Source of the DNA: Candidatus Liptonbacteria bacterium
GTDB lineage: Bacteria > Patescibacteriota > Minisyncoccia > UBA6257 > 2-01-FULL-56-20
Length of the DNA: 12,599 nucleotides
NCBI GenBank assembly: GCA_016212635.1
Contig: JACRFR010000059.1
Coordinates: 1-12,599 of the forward strand
Reading direction: 5' to 3'
Part shown: positions 10,524 to 12,599 of the stretch, piece after piece
Numbering within the stretch: position 1 is the stretch's first letter
Layout of the letters: every line of letters starts with the position of its first letter
Program-made: the position numbers and the translations under genes
The notes under the pieces: model-generated
What the model saw: the letters and a program-made list of their open reading frames with translations, nothing else
Databases searched by the model: none
Told to the model about the DNA's origin: nothing

Positions 10524-12140
10524 ATGAACAATCCTACTCCCAGCGCATCTCTGCAGTTTCAGGGCGTGGTAGTCGTTTTGGCCTTATTTATCGGCACTAT
10601 TTCCGTTGTTCCGGCACTTGCGCAAAGCGCGCCCATGGTGCAAACCGCCCAAACCCGGAGCGTCAGCCAAACTTCGGTTACTTTTTCGGGCTTGATCAAT
10701 CCCAACGGATCGGCCACAAATTTCTATTTCGAATACGGCCCCACCTCTAACTTTGGCTACGCGACGCCAACCCAATATCTCGGCTCCGGCACCAATAACG
10801 TTATCGCGACCGCCTCGGCTTACAGCTTGAGTTCGCTCACGACTTACTATTACCGCTTGGTCGCCCAGAACCAGTACGGTACGATCACCGGCCAGATCGC
10901 TAGTTTTGTTACTATCGGCTATGGTTCGGATATGACATCTCCGGCCATTGACACCAATTCCGCGTCCAACATTACGCAAACTTCAGCCACCATTGGCGCC
11001 TATCTTAAGAGTAACGTGGACAACCAAACCTATGCTTGGTTCGAGTATGGCACTAATCCCAACCAACTGACTCAATCGACGTCCCGAGTGTTCGCGGGCA
11101 AAACCTACTTTACATCCGAATTCACCACTGTCGTTCAGCAACCGATCACTAATCTAACTCCGGGCACAACTTATTACTACCACGCTTTAGTGCAAAACGC
11201 GTCCGGACTTGGTACCGGCCAGACTTTAAGTTTCACCACCTGGGGATCGCGCGGTGACGCCACCAACTATTTGTACGTCAGCCCGACCACGTATTACACC
11301 TATAATCCCGCCTCTCCCAATACGGTCAGTACTTCGCCTTACTACTACACCACCTTGCCGACCTATATCGGCTCGGGCTACTCTCCGGTTTACAACCCGA
11401 GCGTGGTGATGGCGAGCGGGGCTGGTTCTACCCAGGCGCCGCTGGTCACGACTGTTTCCGCCAGCTTCGTAACCACCGGCTCCGCCCTTTTGACCGGCAC
11501 TGTGAATCCCAACGGCCAGTCCGCATTGGCCTGGTTCGAATATGGACCTACTGCCGCCTTCGGATTGAAAACCGCCAAGCGATCCTTTGACGTCGGTGCA
11601 GTTGGCGCCACAACCTTCGCGGCCGGTACGGATGCGTTACAGCCGCTGACGACCTATTATTTCCGGGCGGTGGCTCAAAATGCATACGGCACCACCCAAG
11701 GCGCAACCTTGAGCTTTCAAACCGACGCTCGCGCTCGACTGTTGCCGCCGATTCAGATAGCTCAATCCAGCGGCTCGCCGCGCATAGTTTACGTCCCGGC
11801 GAAACCGCAGTACATTTCTGCTCCCGCGCCGATCCAGGTGGTACAAGTGCAACCTGCTCCCGTAACCACCAGCTCCGTAGCTTATATTTCCGTGCCCCAG
11901 GTACCGGTGCAATATCCGCCCCAGGCCGCCCCTCCGGTCTATCCCACGCCCAGCCAGAATGATCAACCGGCAACACAGGTTGCGACTAACCCGAATAACC
12001 AACCGGTGGCCTCAACGGCTCAAGCCAATTTTTCCGCGAATGTTCTGGGCGCCGCTTCTTGGTCTCTGGCTTCGGTGATCGGCCTGGTCCTTTTGGGCTT
12101 GGTCATTATCTTATTGGCGGTCGCTCTGGTGCGCCGGTGA
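10524..12140 (+). CDS. Exported membrane-anchored surface protein with three FN3-like domains
   Basis: The start chosen is ATG 10524 (538 residues); an upstream TTG at 10494 is unlikely because the promoter's -10 box lies inside that extension. A signal peptide (1-33, VVVVLALFIGTISVVPALA, cut before Q34) is followed by three related fibronectin type III-like domains (about 36-130, 140-240 and 305-405). Each has the pattern FEYG near the middle and TTYYY/F.R or H..VQN..G near the end. The second and third are separated by a Tyr/Thr/Pro-rich linker. A Pro/Gln/Val-rich stalk (about 415-500) leads to a C-terminal membrane helix (VIGLVLLGLVIILLAVALV) ending in RR. This is a typical layout for a cell-surface stalk or adhesion protein; the binding partner is unknown. 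It is paralogous to the product of 9296-9997. Confidence 0.85.
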   Translation: MNNPTPSASLQFQGVVVVLALFIGTISVVPALAQSAPMVQTAQTRSVSQTSVTFSGLINPNGSATNFYFEYGPTSNFGYATPTQYLGSGTNNVIATASAYSLSSLTTYYYRLVAQNQYGTITGQIASFVTIGYGSDMTSPAIDTNSASNITQTSATIGAYLKSNVDNQTYAWFEYGTNPNQLTQSTSRVFAGKTYFTSEFTTVVQQPITNLTPGTTYYYHALVQNASGLGTGQTLSFTTWGSRGDATNYLYVSPTTYYTYNPASPNTVSTSPYYYTTLPTYIGSGYSPVYNPSVVMASGAGSTQAPLVTTVSASFVTTGSALLTGTVNPNGQSALAWFEYGPTAAFGLKTAKRSFDVGAVGATTFAAGTDALQPLTTYYFRAVAQNAYGTTQGATLSFQTDARARLLPPIQIAQSSGSPRIVYVPAKPQYISAPAPIQVVQVQPAPVTTSSVAYISVPQVPVQYPPQAAPPVYPTPSQNDQPATQVATNPNNQPVASTAQANFSANVLGAASWSLASVIGLVLLGLVIILLAVALVRR

Positions 12141-12148
12141 GATCCATC

Positions 12149-12170
12149 CCTCTCCTTTTCCAAGGAGAGG
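12149..12170. repeat. Small hairpin after the surface protein gene
   Basis: CCTCTCCTT (12149-12157) pairs perfectly with AAGGAGAGG (12162-12170) around a TTCC loop, 8 bases after the stop codon. It resembles a widely dispersed CCTCTCC...GGAGAGG repeat and may help end transcription, although the following sequence (TTAGGTG) is not a good T-run. Confidence 0.6.
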
Positions 12171-12205
12171 TTAGGTGAAGTCCTGTCTGGCCGGAGGATT
12201 TCCCC

Positions 12206-12260
12206 GAGGTCGGGCCTTAAAAATTCCCCAAGGCCCGACCTCCAAATATTAAATTTTGCT
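12206..12260 (+). terminator. Probable terminator of the surface protein gene
   Basis: GAGGTCGGGCCTT (12206-12218) pairs perfectly over 13 bases with AAGGCCCGACCTC (12230-12242). An AT-rich stretch with T-runs (CAAATATTAAATTTT, then GCTTTT) follows instead of an immediate T-tract. The A-run in the loop and the symmetrical stem could make it work in both directions. Confidence 0.65.
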
Positions 12261-12354
12261 TTTAGCTCGCAGCAAGAACAGGCAACCGCTTGTTATTCTA
12301 CTGCGTCGGGAAGCACGGAGGTTCCCTGGCAGCTATTTTTGAGATGGGTTCTAG

Positions 12355-12384
12355 TATAATATATCCGGACCCTTAAAAAGGAGG
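12355..12384 (+). promoter_or_regulatory. -10 box and strong Shine-Dalgarno sequence of the last gene
   Basis: TATAAT (12355-12360) is a perfect -10 box without an obvious -35 box. AAGGAGG (12378-12384) is a full Shine-Dalgarno sequence 7 bases before ATG 12392. The predicted leader is about 25 bases, unlike the near-leaderless starts of the other genes here. The region 12261-12354 shows nothing else clear. Confidence 0.7.
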
Positions 12385-12391
12385 GCCTGAA

Positions 12392-12599
12392 ATGATCAGC
12401 GCATTTGCTGTCGCAGCCGCCCTGGCGGTCGCCCTGACCACTGTCGGGGCGTATCTCCGTCACCGCCGGCGAATAACGGCGCAACGACGGGCGATCGTCG
12501 AGCGTGTGGCCGTACAACTTCGGGAATCGCTTCAACGGTTTCCGAAAGTCAGCGTGGCCGTGCGCCACGAAAAACGGCGAGGAAGCTACATCCTCGTCC
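12392..12599 (+). CDS. Start of a small N-terminally membrane-anchored protein (partial)
   Basis: Sixty-nine codons are visible and the frame runs off the window. Residues about 2-21 form one Ala/Val-rich hydrophobic helix (MISAFAVAAALAVALTTVGA), directly followed by a very basic stretch (YLRHRRRITAQRRA), which predicts a helix with its basic side in the cytoplasm, then a helical region (IVERVAVQLRESLQRFPKV) and the start of a possible beta strand (SVAVRHEKRRGSYILV). I recognise no family. The start is fixed by a full Shine-Dalgarno sequence 7 bases upstream. Codon use is richer in GTC, GCC and CGN than in the surface protein genes. Confidence 0.7.
   Translation, partial: MISAFAVAAALAVALTTVGAYLRHRRRITAQRRAIVERVAVQLRESLQRFPKVSVAVRHEKRRGSYILV

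Noticed and set aside
11251..11259. RGD tripeptide in the linker of the large surface protein as an integrin-binding motif
   Set aside because: A three-residue match is expected by chance, and nothing suggests an animal host.
12293..12568. Minus-strand ORF at the right end
   Set aside because: It overlaps the promoter, Shine-Dalgarno sequence and start of the plus-strand gene and has no recognisable domain.

Overview
The window reads as part of a bacterial chromosome with about 50% GC and the standard genetic code (TGA is a working stop at the ends of uvrA and uvrC). The gene style suggests a Candidate Phyla Radiation (Patescibacteria) genome: small versions of core proteins, FN3-like surface proteins with one C-terminal membrane helix, -10-like boxes almost touching start codons, and many short tandem and palindromic repeats. 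This taxonomic guess is an inference; there is no rRNA in the window to confirm it.

Layout, left to right. An unassigned partial reading frame (1-120) is followed by an inverted-repeat element (A1). Next come frr (ribosome recycling factor) and rseP (site-2 membrane protease). A 12-unit heptamer array (2007-2090) leads directly into uvrB. A small GIY-YIG nuclease gene lies on the minus strand between two REP-like palindromes. It is followed by uvrA, a double hairpin, and uvrC. Thus the three subunits of the UvrABC nucleotide excision repair nuclease lie together on the plus strand, with one foreign-looking nuclease gene between uvrB and uvrA.

The repair proteins are unusual. UvrA lacks almost all of the segment that in other UvrAs holds the DNA-contacting insertion domain. 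UvrC stops just after the RNase H-like nuclease domain and has no C-terminal helix-hairpin-helix pair. UvrB and UvrC carry in-frame tandem repeats in loops and linkers.

Downstream of uvrC is a probable independent structured non-coding RNA (about 8803-9002), with a -10 box, a closed multi-stem fold and a strong Rho-independent terminator. After it come several short non-coding inverted-repeat elements (MITE-like). One (B) is inserted inside another (A2) with a 5-bp target duplication, and an uninterrupted copy of the same target (A3) lies about 1.2 kb away. Another (A4) is flanked by a 9-11 bp direct repeat and sits directly upstream of a near-consensus promoter.

The right part has two paralogous exported, membrane-anchored proteins with FN3-like domains (one domain at 9287-9997, three at 10524-12140), then a terminator. 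Last is the start of a small membrane-anchored protein, the only gene here with a textbook Shine-Dalgarno sequence.
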